Part shown: piece after piece, positions 8,452-17,504 of the stretch
Layout of the letters: every line of letters starts with the position of its first letter
Numbering within the stretch: position 1 is the stretch's first letter
Assembly: GCF_017355875.1 (NCBI RefSeq)
Contig: NZ_JAFEWC010000001.1
Coordinates: 2,170,001-2,234,000 of the forward strand
Length of the DNA: 64,000 bases
Reading direction: 5' to 3'
From: Aridibaculum aurantiacum
GTDB taxonomy: Bacteria; Bacteroidota; Bacteroidia; Chitinophagales; Chitinophagaceae
Notes under the pieces: generated by a model
The model's database searches: none
What the model saw: the letters and a program-made list of their open reading frames with translations, nothing else
What the model was told of the DNA's origin: nothing
Translations under genes and position numbers: made by a program

Positions 8452-8485
8452 AAAAGGAGTTGCCTCGTGGCTAACTCCTTTTTTT
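8452..8485 (+). terminator. Rho-independent terminator
   Basis: AAAGGAGTT pairs with AACTCCTTT around a 10-12-base loop, followed by a run of T, 19 bases after the T9SS gene stop. Confidence 0.88.
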
Positions 8486-8530
8486 GTTTCTGCTTATGAA
8501 CAATAGAAACTGTTCTTATTCTTATATACT

Positions 8531-8538
8531 TATTTTTG
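8531..8538 (+). promoter_or_regulatory. candidate -7 promoter element for cysteine desulfurase
   Basis: TATTTTTG matches TAnnTTTG. I see no good TTTG at the right distance upstream. It would give a leader of about 70 bases that contains the 8555-8579 hairpin. Confidence 0.45.
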
Positions 8539-8554
8539 CGCCAATTGCTAAACA

Positions 8555-8579
8555 AGGTATGGCAGCTGTTGCCATACCT
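8555..8579 (+). promoter_or_regulatory. perfect 10-bp hairpin in the 5' leader of cysteine desulfurase
   Basis: AGGTATGGCA and TGCCATACCT form a perfect stem with a GCTGT loop. No T run follows, so this is not a terminator. It lies 33 bases upstream of ATG 8613 and could be an operator or an RNA control element. Confidence 0.6.
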
Positions 8580-8612
8580 CATCTCTAACGATTGACCATA
8601 GAATAACCCCAC

Positions 8613-9743
8613 ATGTCAGAACGTATATATTTAGACAACGCCGCCACTACCTGCCTGGACTCGCAGGTGTTGGAAACTATGATGCCTTACCTAACCTCGT
8701 GTTATGGAAACCCATCTTCTATCTATAGCTATGGAAGAGAAAGCAGGCTGGCTATTGAAAATTCACGGAAGACTGTAGCTAAAATTTTAAATGCTCATCC
8801 TGCTGAGATCTTTTTCACCAGCGGTGGTACCGAGAGTAGCAATACAGCCATTACTGCTTCGGTGCGTGACCTTGGATGTAAGCATATAATCACATCCACC
8901 ATAGAACATCATGCTACGCTACATACAGTAGAGTACCTGCAGCATCGTGGTGAAGCAACAGTTGCTTATGTCAAAATTTTAAAGGATGGACATATAGACC
9001 TGCAGCACCTGGAAGAATTATTAGCTTCTTCTAATAAGAAGACATTGGTAACGCTGATGCATGCTAATAATGAAATAGGTAATATGATAGACCTGCACGA
9101 AGTAGGTAATATCTGTAAAAAGCATAGCGCTATATTTCATAGCGATACAGTGCAGACTGTTGGTCATTTTCCTTTTGACCTAAGAAATACGCCTGTACAT
9201 TTTATAACAGGTGGAGGACATAAATTTCATGGACCGAAAGGTGTGGGGATGCTATACATTAATGAGAATGTAAAGATCAAGCCTTTTGTACATGGTGGTA
9301 GCCAGGAAAGAAATATGCGGGCAGGAACAGAAAACCTATATGGCATTGTAGGTTTTGCAAAGGCATTGGAAATAGCTACAGAAAAATACGAAGAGCATAA
9401 GAAGTTTATTAATGATCTGCGGCTATATATGATGGAGCAGCTGCGCGATGCTATAAAAGGTGTAACATTTAATGGCGATCCTTTAGGTAAAAGTTTATAT
9501 ACCGTATTAAGTGTTAGCTTTCCCAAAACGGAGAAAAGTGAAATGATTTTATTTAACCTGGATATAAACAATATATGTGCGAGTGGTGGTAGTGCATGTA
9601 CCAGTGGAGCCGACGCAGGCAGTCACGTGATACGTGCCATCAACAACAATCCCAACCAGGTGACCGTTCGTTTTTCGTTCAGTAAGAATAACACGAGGGA
9701 CGAGGTGGATACGGTTGTTGAGAAATTAAAAGACATGATCTAA
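8613..9743 (+). CDS. cysteine desulfurase (NifS/IscS family)
   Basis: A 376-residue PLP enzyme that takes sulfur from cysteine for Fe-S clusters and thiolated cofactors. Visible features are the N-terminal YLDNAATT motif, TSGGTESSN near 70, the STIEHHATL histidine region near 95, the PLP lysine in TGGGHKFHGPKG near 200 and the active-site Cys loop ASGGSACTSG near 325. Length and motifs fit IscS-like enzymes. It is followed 16 bases later by a CDGSH Fe-S protein, a plausible recipient context. No iscU or suf genes are adjacent. Confidence 0.93.
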   Translation: MSERIYLDNAATTCLDSQVLETMMPYLTSCYGNPSSIYSYGRESRLAIENSRKTVAKILNAHPAEIFFTSGGTESSNTAITASVRDLGCKHIITSTIEHHATLHTVEYLQHRGEATVAYVKILKDGHIDLQHLEELLASSNKKTLVTLMHANNEIGNMIDLHEVGNICKKHSAIFHSDTVQTVGHFPFDLRNTPVHFITGGGHKFHGPKGVGMLYINENVKIKPFVHGGSQERNMRAGTENLYGIVGFAKALEIATEKYEEHKKFINDLRLYMMEQLRDAIKGVTFNGDPLGKSLYTVLSVSFPKTEKSEMILFNLDINNICASGGSACTSGADAGSHVIRAINNNPNQVTVRFSFSKNNTRDEVDTVVEKLKDMI

Positions 9744-9759
9744 TCAATAAAACAAAAAC

Positions 9760-9987
9760 ATGGCAGCAACTAAAATAACTGTGAACAACAACGGTTCATT
9801 AAGAATAGAAGGTGATTTTGAAATAGTAGATAAAGACGGTAATACTTATGACCTTGGTGGACGGGAACTGGTATCCATTTGCCGTTGTGGTTTATCGAAG
9901 AATAAGCCTTTCTGCGATGGTGCGCACAAAGGACATTTTGAACACGAGGCTGTAGCCTTTGCACTTCCTCCTAAGAAGACGACCTAG
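9760..9987 (+). CDS. CDGSH-type iron-sulfur domain protein
   Basis: A 75-residue protein with the CDGSH signature SICRCGLSKNKPFCDGAHKG near residues 40-58. It has three cysteines and one histidine that bind a 2Fe-2S cluster. The family (mitoNEET-like) transfers clusters or electrons. The short spacing after the cysteine desulfurase suggests co-transcription and a functional link in Fe-S supply, which is inference. There is no membrane anchor, so it should be cytoplasmic. Confidence 0.92.
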   Translation: MAATKITVNNNGSLRIEGDFEIVDKDGNTYDLGGRELVSICRCGLSKNKPFCDGAHKGHFEHEAVAFALPPKKTT

Positions 9988-10142
9988 TAACTGATCGTGA
10001 TGAAGCTGGAAAATGAAGACCAGCACCGCCACTAGCACAACTGAACTAATGCGCCTGCTTGAGGTAGGCAGGTTACACAAGAATTATGTTTGAAGAGATG
10101 GTGATGATTACAAAGGCTTTTTTTTAGCCAATGTGAAATGAG

Positions 10143-11237
10143 TTAGGTAGAAGGCTTCAAATTTTTGAACCAGCCTTTTACCTTGTTCATCATGTCGCCA
10201 CTCTTTTCCTTCTTTTCCTGGCCGATTAAGAAACCGATTGGCTTTAAAGGCTCTACATTATCGCAGATAACTTTGGTGATACCCAGCAGCGGGATGGCCA
10301 ATACCACACCCGGTATACCCCACAACTGATCGCCAATTACCAGCACAATAATAGTGGCTAGTGCGTTGATGTTTACCTCTGCGCCTACTATTAATGGCTC
10401 CAATACATTTCCCTGGATAAACTGCACCAGCGCATAAACGATTACTATCCCGAGGATGATGGTCATGTCGCTGCCTTGTGCTACGGTAACCAATATGGTG
10501 ATAGTGGTGCCTATAACATTTCCTATGAACGGAATGATCTCGAGTATGCCGCACAGTATGGCGAAGAAAAGAGCATTTTTTACACCGAGTAAAGAAAACC
10601 CGATACCATACATGATCCACAGGCAGAATATCATCATCCCTAGGCCGGTGAGATATTGTTGCGTTACATGAGCTGTATCCGTTATAACCTTATCAGCTTT
10701 TTTCTTTCGCTCCTGCGGCACCATTTGTAAAATTGCTTTTTTTACATGCGACCTGGAGTACATAAAAAAGAAAATGTAGACGATCATGATAATGGCATCT
10801 ATAAAGAAGCCGGAGATTGATGAAAGGATTTTTCCTCCTGCACCACCAGACTGCTGTTGCTGTTTTTGTATCATCTCTTCCTGCTTCTGAGGAGTGACAC
10901 CAAATGTTTTATCAATGGTATTCTGGAGATCTGAATAAGCTTTTTTAGCCTGTTGTTCAAGTTTGGCCTTGTCTTCCATTAGTTGATTTACCTGCCACGA
11001 AACCAGCGCCACAAGACCTGCAAAAACAGAAAGCAGGATAAGGATGCAGGCAATAGCTGCTATTGCCCTGTTAGCACCTATTCTTTCAAGCCAGCGGCTA
11101 ACTGGTAAAAACAGCATTGATAAAACAGCAGCAAGCGTAAAAGGAATAAGAAATTGTTTGGCAAAATAGAGCCCTGCAAATATTCCGAATAAGAGTACGA
11201 CTATAAGTACGGCTTTGAGCAGTGGTGGCAGCTTCAT
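10143..11237 (-). CDS. AI-2E family (PerM-type) membrane transporter
   Basis: A 364-residue inner-membrane protein with about seven to eight hydrophobic helices, in the AI-2 exporter superfamily. The N-terminus has paired helices (residues 6-50), and a soluble Gln/Lys-rich loop follows (about 90-135, with a QKQQQQSGG tract). The C-terminal half contains the family core ILEIIPFIGNVIG near 235 and QGNVLEPLIVG near 285. The family exports small molecules or ions, including Na+/H+ in some members, so the substrate cannot be assigned here. It is transcribed divergently from the 11325 gene. Confidence 0.85.
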   Translation of the reverse strand: MKLPPLLKAVLIVVLLFGIFAGLYFAKQFLIPFTLAAVLSMLFLPVSRWLERIGANRAIAAIACILILLSVFAGLVALVSWQVNQLMEDKAKLEQQAKKAYSDLQNTIDKTFGVTPQKQEEMIQKQQQQSGGAGGKILSSISGFFIDAIIMIVYIFFFMYSRSHVKKAILQMVPQERKKKADKVITDTAHVTQQYLTGLGMMIFCLWIMYGIGFSLLGVKNALFFAILCGILEIIPFIGNVIGTTITILVTVAQGSDMTIILGIVIVYALVQFIQGNVLEPLIVGAEVNINALATIIVLVIGDQLWGIPGVVLAIPLLGITKVICDNVEPLKPIGFLIGQEKKEKSGDMMNKVKGWFKNLKPST

Positions 11238-11324
11238 AAACTATTGAATTGTAAATCTTATGCCATACGTTTTTGGCTTTGTTTTTGCCTGTTAAGATTT
11301 CTTTAACACCTACAATCTTCCCAG

Positions 11325-14249
11325 ATGAGAAAAATCTATGCTTTAGCAGTAGTTGCTATTGTATTGGTAGCCGCTGCGTACTTCCTATTTCCAGCCTTAA
11401 AACACACACCTACCGTGCTGGCTGATGAGAACAAAAAAGAAAAGTATGATGGCCCCATGGAAAGGGGTTTGTTAGAAATGCTTAAAACACAAGACCCTGC
11501 TTTGGGGAGGGTGCCAACAGAGCGGCTATGGACAGCAATGCTTCAAACTGAAGAAATAAAAGAGCAAGCAGCCGCCAGGCGGTTTTCAAGTTTATTTTGG
11601 GAGGAACGTGGACCAATTTTCGACAGTGTAGGCCCCAGCAATGGTAATACCAGGGGATCTGTTACTAGTCAACCGCAGCAGCCTGGTTCATTTACCAGTG
11701 GAAGGATAAGGGCGCTATTGGTAGATGCTGCAGACCCCACAGGCAATACCGTATGGACGGCAGGTGTGGCAGGTGGATTATGGAAGACTACAAATTTCCT
11801 AGATCCCAATCCAAACTGGCAGATCATTTCTGACTTTTTTGATAACATGGCTATCACTTCCATTGCGCAAGATCCTTCCAACCTGGATGTAATGTACTTC
11901 AGCACAGGTGAAGCTACCAGCAACGCAGATGCAGTGTGGGGAAGAGGTGTTTGGAAAACTACCAACCACGGTATCTCTTGGCAGCAGTTGCCATCTTCAA
12001 CAACGTTCAACCGCAACTTCAAGATTATGTGTGATGGTGCGGGTAATGTTTACCTCGCCACCCGTGCTTTCGGACTTCGTAGATCTAACGATGGTGGCTC
12101 TACCTGGGTTGATATTACACCTTCAAATCTTAGCGGCATTACAAACTCCAGCTTTTGTACAGACATTGAATTTGCCGGCTCTCGATTATTGGCAAGCTTT
12201 GGATATGCAACTGCCAATGCGTCAAACCTGGCTGGGATAAGATATACAGACAATCCTGCTACAGCTACCAACACCTCTTGGGAAATAGCTACTGGCTTGC
12301 CTGAAAATTCTAACAGGATAGAAATGACCGCAAGAGGTGATACCTGTTATGCAGCGCCTAGTACAACAACAAATACTGTAGTAGCAACTTATAGATCGTT
12401 TGATGGTGGTGCAAACTGGACACGTAATAATCCAGTTAATTATCCTAGCCCAATCAATATAGCCAGTTCGCAGGCATGGTACGACCTCGAGATCAAGATA
12501 AGCCCGGTTAATCCACTGGAGTTTCTTGTTGGCGGACTGGATGCATACCGTTCAGTAGATGGTGGACTTACAGTAGTACGCAATACTTATTGGGTAGGCA
12601 ATCCTCCCTATGTACATGCCGATCATCATACTTACAACTGGATGCTGATTGGTGGACAGCTGCGAGTGATAATGGCTACTGATGGTGGTTTGTTTCTTTC
12701 TTTAGATAATGGTGCTACCTACCAGGACAGGAATATCGGTCTTGGATTAAAGCAATTTTACAGTGGAGCCATTCACCCGCTACGTACGCATTACTTATTA
12801 GGTGGTACACAAGATAATGGATCGCACCAGATAAAGAACCCAGGCAAAACATACTCCATTGAAGTGACTGGTGGTGATGGTGCTTTTGTAGATATAGATC
12901 AAAGGAACCCGAATTTCCAGTATACATCTTACGTATATAACCAGTACAGGCGTAGTAATAATGATGGCAATACCTGGAGTAGTTTCAATCTGTCAAATAA
13001 TAGAGGTTATTTCATTAACCCCTTTGATTATGATGACTCGCTTAAGATCATGTATGCAAGCTTTGCCATTTCAAATGCACCAAACAGGAGTATACTCAGG
13101 TGGAATAATCCAACAACAGCTACAAATAGTACAAATTCTTCACGCGATACTTTGGTAATAAGTAGTCTCTCGCGGGGAGCCTCTGCAAGCAATGCCAGTG
13201 CTTTTATCACCTCGCCTTATACACATGACCGGCTGTTTGTAGGCGGCAGCAATGGAAGCCTGGTACGTATAGACGGAGCAAGTACGGCTACCAATGCTGA
13301 TATGAATACACGTACAACCGTGCTTACAGGTCCTTCGTTTTCTACAGGCTTTATTAATTGTATAGCTATTGGTAGTAGCGATGATGAGCTGCTGGCTGTA
13401 TTTTCTAATTATGGTGTAACAAACTTGTGGTATTCATCCAATGGTGGTACAACCTGGACGGGTATAGACGGTAATCTTCCTGATATGCCGGTGCGGTGGG
13501 CATTGTTTCATCCAACTGAACAAAACAAATTGCTTATAGCCACTGAAACAGGTGTGTGGACAACTGAAATGATAAACGGGGCAAGCACAGAATGGACACC
13601 GAGTGGCAACTTCCCGCTTGTACGGACGGATATGCTGAAGTTGCGTCCGTCAGACAATCTCATATTGGCTGCAACACATGGCAGAGGTTTATGGACAACC
13701 AATCTTTCCACTGTTTTACCATTAAAAGATATTACGCTGAATGGCAGCTTGCAGTCAGATGGTAGCAGCCTGTTGGCGTGGAAAGCATATGGTGCTACCA
13801 ACCAAACACGTTATACAATTCAATTTAGTAAAGACGGTAATTCTTTTACTGATGTAGGTGTAGTGGCAAGTACAGTGAATGAATATAAACATAGGCTGAA
13901 TGTGCCAGTTGGTTATTACCGAATAAAAGGCACTGAACCGAATGCAGCGCCTGTTTATTCTAACGTGGTAAGTATACGAGGTGGCAGAGGTGCAGGATTA
14001 CAAGTGAGAGTGCTGCCAAACCCGATAACAACTTCAGGGAACTTTATGTTAAACAGTGCTGAAGGAGGAAACTTTAATTGGAATATCATTGATGCACAAG
14101 GCAGAGTAGTGCAATCAGGAAAAGGTAGTGTAGCTGCAGGAAGTGCAGTAACAGTTCCACTGAATATGACGCAACATGGCCGTGGTATCTATAGGTTACA
14201 AATTATCCTAGGTAAGGAAACAATAACGCAAAGTTTCATGAAACAATAA
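11325..14249 (+). CDS. large secreted beta-propeller (sortilin/BNR-like) protein with T9SS sorting domain
   Basis: The 974-residue protein begins with a signal peptide or anchor helix (residues 4-25). It then contains repeated Asp-box-like blades such as SNDGGSTWVD, SFDGGANWTR, SLDNGATYQD and SSNGGTTWTG, spread over about 130-780 and typical of sialidase/Vps10-type propellers. A C-terminal module includes an Ig-like segment (about 800-880) and a T9SS type A sorting domain (about 895-974, starting VLPNPITTSG). No catalytic sialidase arginine triad is evident, so it is more likely an adhesive or binding surface protein than an enzyme. Confidence 0.85.
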   Translation: MRKIYALAVVAIVLVAAAYFLFPALKHTPTVLADENKKEKYDGPMERGLLEMLKTQDPALGRVPTERLWTAMLQTEEIKEQAAARRFSSLFWEERGPIFDSVGPSNGNTRGSVTSQPQQPGSFTSGRIRALLVDAADPTGNTVWTAGVAGGLWKTTNFLDPNPNWQIISDFFDNMAITSIAQDPSNLDVMYFSTGEATSNADAVWGRGVWKTTNHGISWQQLPSSTTFNRNFKIMCDGAGNVYLATRAFGLRRSNDGGSTWVDITPSNLSGITNSSFCTDIEFAGSRLLASFGYATANASNLAGIRYTDNPATATNTSWEIATGLPENSNRIEMTARGDTCYAAPSTTTNTVVATYRSFDGGANWTRNNPVNYPSPINIASSQAWYDLEIKISPVNPLEFLVGGLDAYRSVDGGLTVVRNTYWVGNPPYVHADHHTYNWMLIGGQLRVIMATDGGLFLSLDNGATYQDRNIGLGLKQFYSGAIHPLRTHYLLGGTQDNGSHQIKNPGKTYSIEVTGGDGAFVDIDQRNPNFQYTSYVYNQYRRSNNDGNTWSSFNLSNNRGYFINPFDYDDSLKIMYASFAISNAPNRSILRWNNPTTATNSTNSSRDTLVISSLSRGASASNASAFITSPYTHDRLFVGGSNGSLVRIDGASTATNADMNTRTTVLTGPSFSTGFINCIAIGSSDDELLAVFSNYGVTNLWYSSNGGTTWTGIDGNLPDMPVRWALFHPTEQNKLLIATETGVWTTEMINGASTEWTPSGNFPLVRTDMLKLRPSDNLILAATHGRGLWTTNLSTVLPLKDITLNGSLQSDGSSLLAWKAYGATNQTRYTIQFSKDGNSFTDVGVVASTVNEYKHRLNVPVGYYRIKGTEPNAAPVYSNVVSIRGGRGAGLQVRVLPNPITTSGNFMLNSAEGGNFNWNIIDAQGRVVQSGKGSVAAGSAVTVPLNMTQHGRGIYRLQIILGKETITQSFMKQ

Positions 14250-14255
14250 TTACTG

Positions 14256-14287
14256 GAAGAGGTTGCCTAAAGCAACCTCTTCTTATT
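14256..14287 (+). terminator. stem-loop terminator
   Basis: GAAGAGGTTGC and GCAACCTCTTC form an 11-bp stem with a CTAAA loop, followed by a T-rich TTATTTG. It directly follows the propeller gene stop. Confidence 0.8.
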
Positions 14288-14346
14288 TGTGCCGGATCTA
14301 CAACTGTGCATTGTTATTGCATAATGCATCAATAATAAAAACAACT

Positions 14347-14844
14347 ATGAAAACATTGTTAGTAAGGTGCTTCCTGTTGTGCAGTCTTTCAGCATGTGCA
14401 CAAACAAAATATGGTGTAGTAAAACAACATGGATTTTATAGAGAATCAATACCAGGTATGATAGCGGTAGATGACAGAGGAATAGAGATAAGGAACATTG
14501 ATACGGTGTATGCGGTTTTTCTTGAAACAAAGGCTGGTAAAGCATCTGTTTGGAAACGAGCGTGGGTTAATGGAGAAATGTATAATGTACTAACCACTGT
14601 AATGGCTACTCCTTTTATTGTTGGAATGAAATATGACAATGATGAACAAGTGACGCTATATGCAAAAGAAGGCAATCAACTGTTGCAATTGAACCTTGAA
14701 AGAGCTGGCGAAACAGCGAAACCGAAGAACTACAAAAAGCAATTGGCTTCCAACAAAATACTCCTTGAAGGTGTAAGGCAGCAGGATACCGTATACATGG
14801 TGATCGATAGCCTGAAGCATGTACGGGGGAAGGAGCATCAGTAA
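14347..14844 (+). CDS. putative lipoprotein of unknown function
   Basis: I do not recognise this 165-residue protein. It opens with a lipoprotein signal (VRCFLLCSLSACAQ, lipobox LSAC with Cys near residue 17), so it should be tethered to a membrane. The body is predicted to be mixed strand and helix, with a segment alternating charged and hydrophobic residues. The start is ATG 14347; a longer in-frame TTG start at 14263 would lie inside the preceding terminator and is rejected. No partner gene is evident. Confidence 0.65.
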   Translation: MKTLLVRCFLLCSLSACAQTKYGVVKQHGFYRESIPGMIAVDDRGIEIRNIDTVYAVFLETKAGKASVWKRAWVNGEMYNVLTTVMATPFIVGMKYDNDEQVTLYAKEGNQLLQLNLERAGETAKPKNYKKQLASNKILLEGVRQQDTVYMVIDSLKHVRGKEHQ

Positions 14845-15054
14845 GTTATACGCATCTAAATGAAAGGCAACTAGTTTATAGCTGGATGTGACATATAACT
14901 TTATCTACCTAAATGTGTAACTGCTGAAGCGGTTGATATAGTACAAGTGTGCGACGCAACCGGAGTTTAATAAAGTACTGATGCTGGTTACATACCTATC
15001 TATTTAACCGAAGGTTCGCTCTTTCCATTAACCTTTTCGCCAGCATTATATCCT

Positions 15055-15062
15055 TATTTTTG
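15055..15062 (+). promoter_or_regulatory. candidate -7 promoter element for the trehalose gene
   Basis: TATTTTTG matches TAnnTTTG. The upstream element is poor. The sequence context (CTTATTTTTGC) is almost the same as at 8530-8539. Confidence 0.45.
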
Positions 15063-15139
15063 CACCGGAACTTTTATTGATTGCTGCCAGTTGTTCAACC
15101 CTACTTCAGCCAGATTTATGGCAGCAGTTTTATGTATTT

Positions 15140-15165
15140 GCACCTGGTTATAGGTGCGTTTTTTT
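15140..15165 (+). terminator. terminator-like hairpin in the leader of the trehalose gene
   Basis: GCACCT and AGGTGC flank a GGTTAT loop and are followed by G and seven T, ending 26 bases before ATG 15192. The position between a promoter and a start codon fits an attenuator or the 3' end of a short leader RNA. Confidence 0.65.
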
Positions 15166-15191
15166 AATCAGAAGAATAATAGAAGTATAGC

Positions 15192-17405
15192 ATGAGTAGA
15201 TTAATTATCATCTCTAACCGATTACCTTTTTCGCTTGATACAAGTGGTAAAGAAGCAGTGATCAGGCAAAGTTCGGGTGGGCTGGTTTCGGCATTGAAAG
15301 GATATTTTGAGCAAGTAAGCGATAATCAATTCAATGAGAAGATCTGGCTGGGAAGCTGTGACTTTTCGGAAGAAGATTGGAATGAAAACAAAGACAGGTT
15401 GCAGGGATCTGATTTTACTGTTGAGCCTGTTTTTATGGATAGTGAAGTTTACAGTAAATACTACAATGGGTTTTCTAATTCTACTATCTGGCCGCTGTTT
15501 CATTATTTTCCTTCGCTCACTCAATACGAGAAAGACCAGTTTGATGCATACCAAGAGGTAAATAAAATATTTGCTGAGAAGGTGTGTGGTATCATGCAGC
15601 CGGGCGATGTGGTTTGGGTGCATGATTACCAATTGATGCTGATGCCGCATCTTATTCGTAAGCGTCATCCTGAAGCTACCATCGGGTTTTTCTTGCACAT
15701 TCCTTTTCCATCGTACGAGGTGTGCAGGCTGCTGCCTTCTGATTGGAAGCGTGCAATACTAAAAGGCTTACTGGGTGCTGATCTTCTTGGATTTCATACA
15801 TATGATTATGCGCAGTATTTTATACAGACAGCTAAAATGGTGTTGGGTATAGATAATCATTACAACACGCTGCAATACAACAACAGGACGATCAAAGCTG
15901 ATTTGTTCCCTATTGGTATAGATTATAATCGTTTCAAGCAGGCAGCATCTGAAGAAGCTGTAATGAATTACAGGGAAGAACTTCAAAAGAACTTTGAAGG
16001 CAAGAAGATCATATTTTCAGTAGACAGGCTTGACTATACAAAAGGCCTTACTTATCGCTTGCAGGGTTATGAGAACTTTTTAGAACGTTATCCTGAATGG
16101 CGTGAAAAAGTCATCTTCATTTTCAACGTGGTTCCATCTAGAGATAATATTCCAACTTATTTTGAAAGAAAGCGGATGGTGGAAGAAAAGGTAAGTACCA
16201 TCAATGGTAAGTACTCAACCATTCACTGGCAGCCACTTATATATAGGTATAATCATCTTGACTTTCATGAGCTGTGCGGGCTTTACCAGGCAGCTGACGT
16301 AGCATTGATAACTCCATTAAGAGATGGTATGAATTTGGTAGCTAAGGAGTACGTCGCCAGTTGCAGTGACAAAGGAGTATTGATTTTGAGTGAATTAACT
16401 GGTGCAGCAAGTGAATTAAATGAAGCTTGCCTGGTTAATCCAACAGATAGTGAAGAGATGGCTGATGCCATAGCTTCATCGCTCCAGATGCCGCTGGATG
16501 AGCAACAGGAAAGAATGAGTGTAATGCAACGCCGTCTGGCAGATTATGATGTAGTACACTGGGTAAATGACTTTTTAGAACAGCTCACTAGTGTGAAAAA
16601 AGAGCAAGAGAAACTCAAGGTGAAACTTATGGATCAACAGACTATTAAAAAGATAAGGCAGGATTATGCCAATGCTGGCAACAGGCTCATCCTGCTTGAT
16701 TATGATGGAACGCTTTCACCGTTTGCAAAACTTCCATCGCAGGCTGCACCCAGCAATCCTGTGTTAGCATTTTTGAAAGAACTATCCGCAGATGAAAGAA
16801 ATAATGTGGTAATTATTAGCGGACGTGATGCAAATACATTAGAGCGTTGGCTGGGGCATCTTCCGTTATCTTTCGTAGCAGAGCATGGTGTTTTCATAAA
16901 ACATAAAGAAGGAAACTGGAAGGCGCAAACTACGCTTTCAACTGAATGGAAAGAGGAGATAAGGCCGATGTTGCAATCGTATGTTACACGCTGTGCAGGG
17001 TCGCTGATAGAAGAAAAGGAAAATACACTTACCTGGCATTACAGGAATACACACCCGGGATTAGGATTTGTTCGCAGCCGCGAGTTGCTAAACAACCTGC
17101 TTCAATTAACAGCCAATACACCTATCCAGGTTATCGATGGAAATAAGGTGCTGGAGGTAAGACAGACGGGTGTAGATAAAGGCATAACTGCACTTAAAAT
17201 GCTCAATCACTTCAATCCAGAATTCACGCTTTGCTTAGGCGATGATACTACGGATGAGGATATGTTCAAGACGCTGGATGGAAAAGGCGTAACTGTTAAA
17301 ATAGGTACAGGTGCTACTGCTGCTAATTTTAATATCCCAACTCAGGCAGAGGTGTTGCCTTTTTTACAACAAGTAACCAAGGCTCTAGATCCGGTTCAGG
17401 TATAA
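15192..17405 (+). CDS. otsA-otsB fusion: fused trehalose-6-phosphate synthase / trehalose-6-phosphate phosphatase
   Basis: The 737-residue bifunctional enzyme makes trehalose from UDP-glucose and glucose-6-phosphate. The N-terminal GT20 domain (about 3-465) shows SNRLPFS, SGGLVSALKG, WVHDYQLMLMP near 140, GFFLHIPFPS near 165, SVDRLDYTKG near 275 and TPLRDGMNLVAKEY near 370. After a short linker, a HAD-type phosphatase (about 490-735) has LLDYDGTLSPF near 500 and the metal-binding GDDTTDEDMF near 680. Both domains look complete, so the protein should carry out both steps. Trehalose is an osmotic and desiccation protectant. The gene is monocistronic, with a structured leader and a strong terminator. 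Confidence 0.95.
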   Translation: MSRLIIISNRLPFSLDTSGKEAVIRQSSGGLVSALKGYFEQVSDNQFNEKIWLGSCDFSEEDWNENKDRLQGSDFTVEPVFMDSEVYSKYYNGFSNSTIWPLFHYFPSLTQYEKDQFDAYQEVNKIFAEKVCGIMQPGDVVWVHDYQLMLMPHLIRKRHPEATIGFFLHIPFPSYEVCRLLPSDWKRAILKGLLGADLLGFHTYDYAQYFIQTAKMVLGIDNHYNTLQYNNRTIKADLFPIGIDYNRFKQAASEEAVMNYREELQKNFEGKKIIFSVDRLDYTKGLTYRLQGYENFLERYPEWREKVIFIFNVVPSRDNIPTYFERKRMVEEKVSTINGKYSTIHWQPLIYRYNHLDFHELCGLYQAADVALITPLRDGMNLVAKEYVASCSDKGVLILSELTGAASELNEACLVNPTDSEEMADAIASSLQMPLDEQQERMSVMQRRLADYDVVHWVNDFLEQLTSVKKEQEKLKVKLMDQQTIKKIRQDYANAGNRLILLDYDGTLSPFAKLPSQAAPSNPVLAFLKELSADERNNVVIISGRDANTLERWLGHLPLSFVAEHGVFIKHKEGNWKAQTTLSTEWKEEIRPMLQSYVTRCAGSLIEEKENTLTWHYRNTHPGLGFVRSRELLNNLLQLTANTPIQVIDGNKVLEVRQTGVDKGITALKMLNHFNPEFTLCLGDDTTDEDMFKTLDGKGVTVKIGTGATAANFNIPTQAEVLPFLQQVTKALDPVQV

Positions 17406-17431
17406 TATGCACTAAATATTATTTAAGATAT

Positions 17432-17467
17432 AAAGCAGGAGAGGGGAAACTTTCTCCTGCTTTTTTT
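17432..17467. terminator. bidirectional terminator
   Basis: AGCAGGAGA pairs with TCTCCTGCT around a GGGGAAACT-type loop. T runs follow on the + strand (TTTTTTTATT), and T-rich sequence follows on the - strand. It lies between the convergent trehalose gene and the 17505 gene. Confidence 0.88.
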
Positions 17468-17504
17468 ATTTGAATATTAGTTTCCTTTTCGTTTTTCATT
17501 TTCA

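Larger units (their letters stand above)
14845..15191 (+). other. 347-base intergenic region with structured leader of the trehalose gene
   Basis: No gene is visible. Bases 14941-14963 contain TGCGACGCAAC, shared with another intergenic region at 57967-57977. Downstream lie a candidate promoter (15055-15062), an 8-bp inverted repeat (15082-15089 with 15119-15126) and a terminator-like hairpin (15140-15165). These are listed separately. Confidence 0.6.

Noticed and set aside
11325-14249. Sialidase activity for the large propeller protein
   Set aside because: Asp-box blades are present but the catalytic Arg triad and Tyr are not evident.
14263-14346. Longer form of the lipoprotein at 14347 from a TTG start
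   Set aside because: The added 28 residues overlap the preceding terminator and hide the signal peptide.
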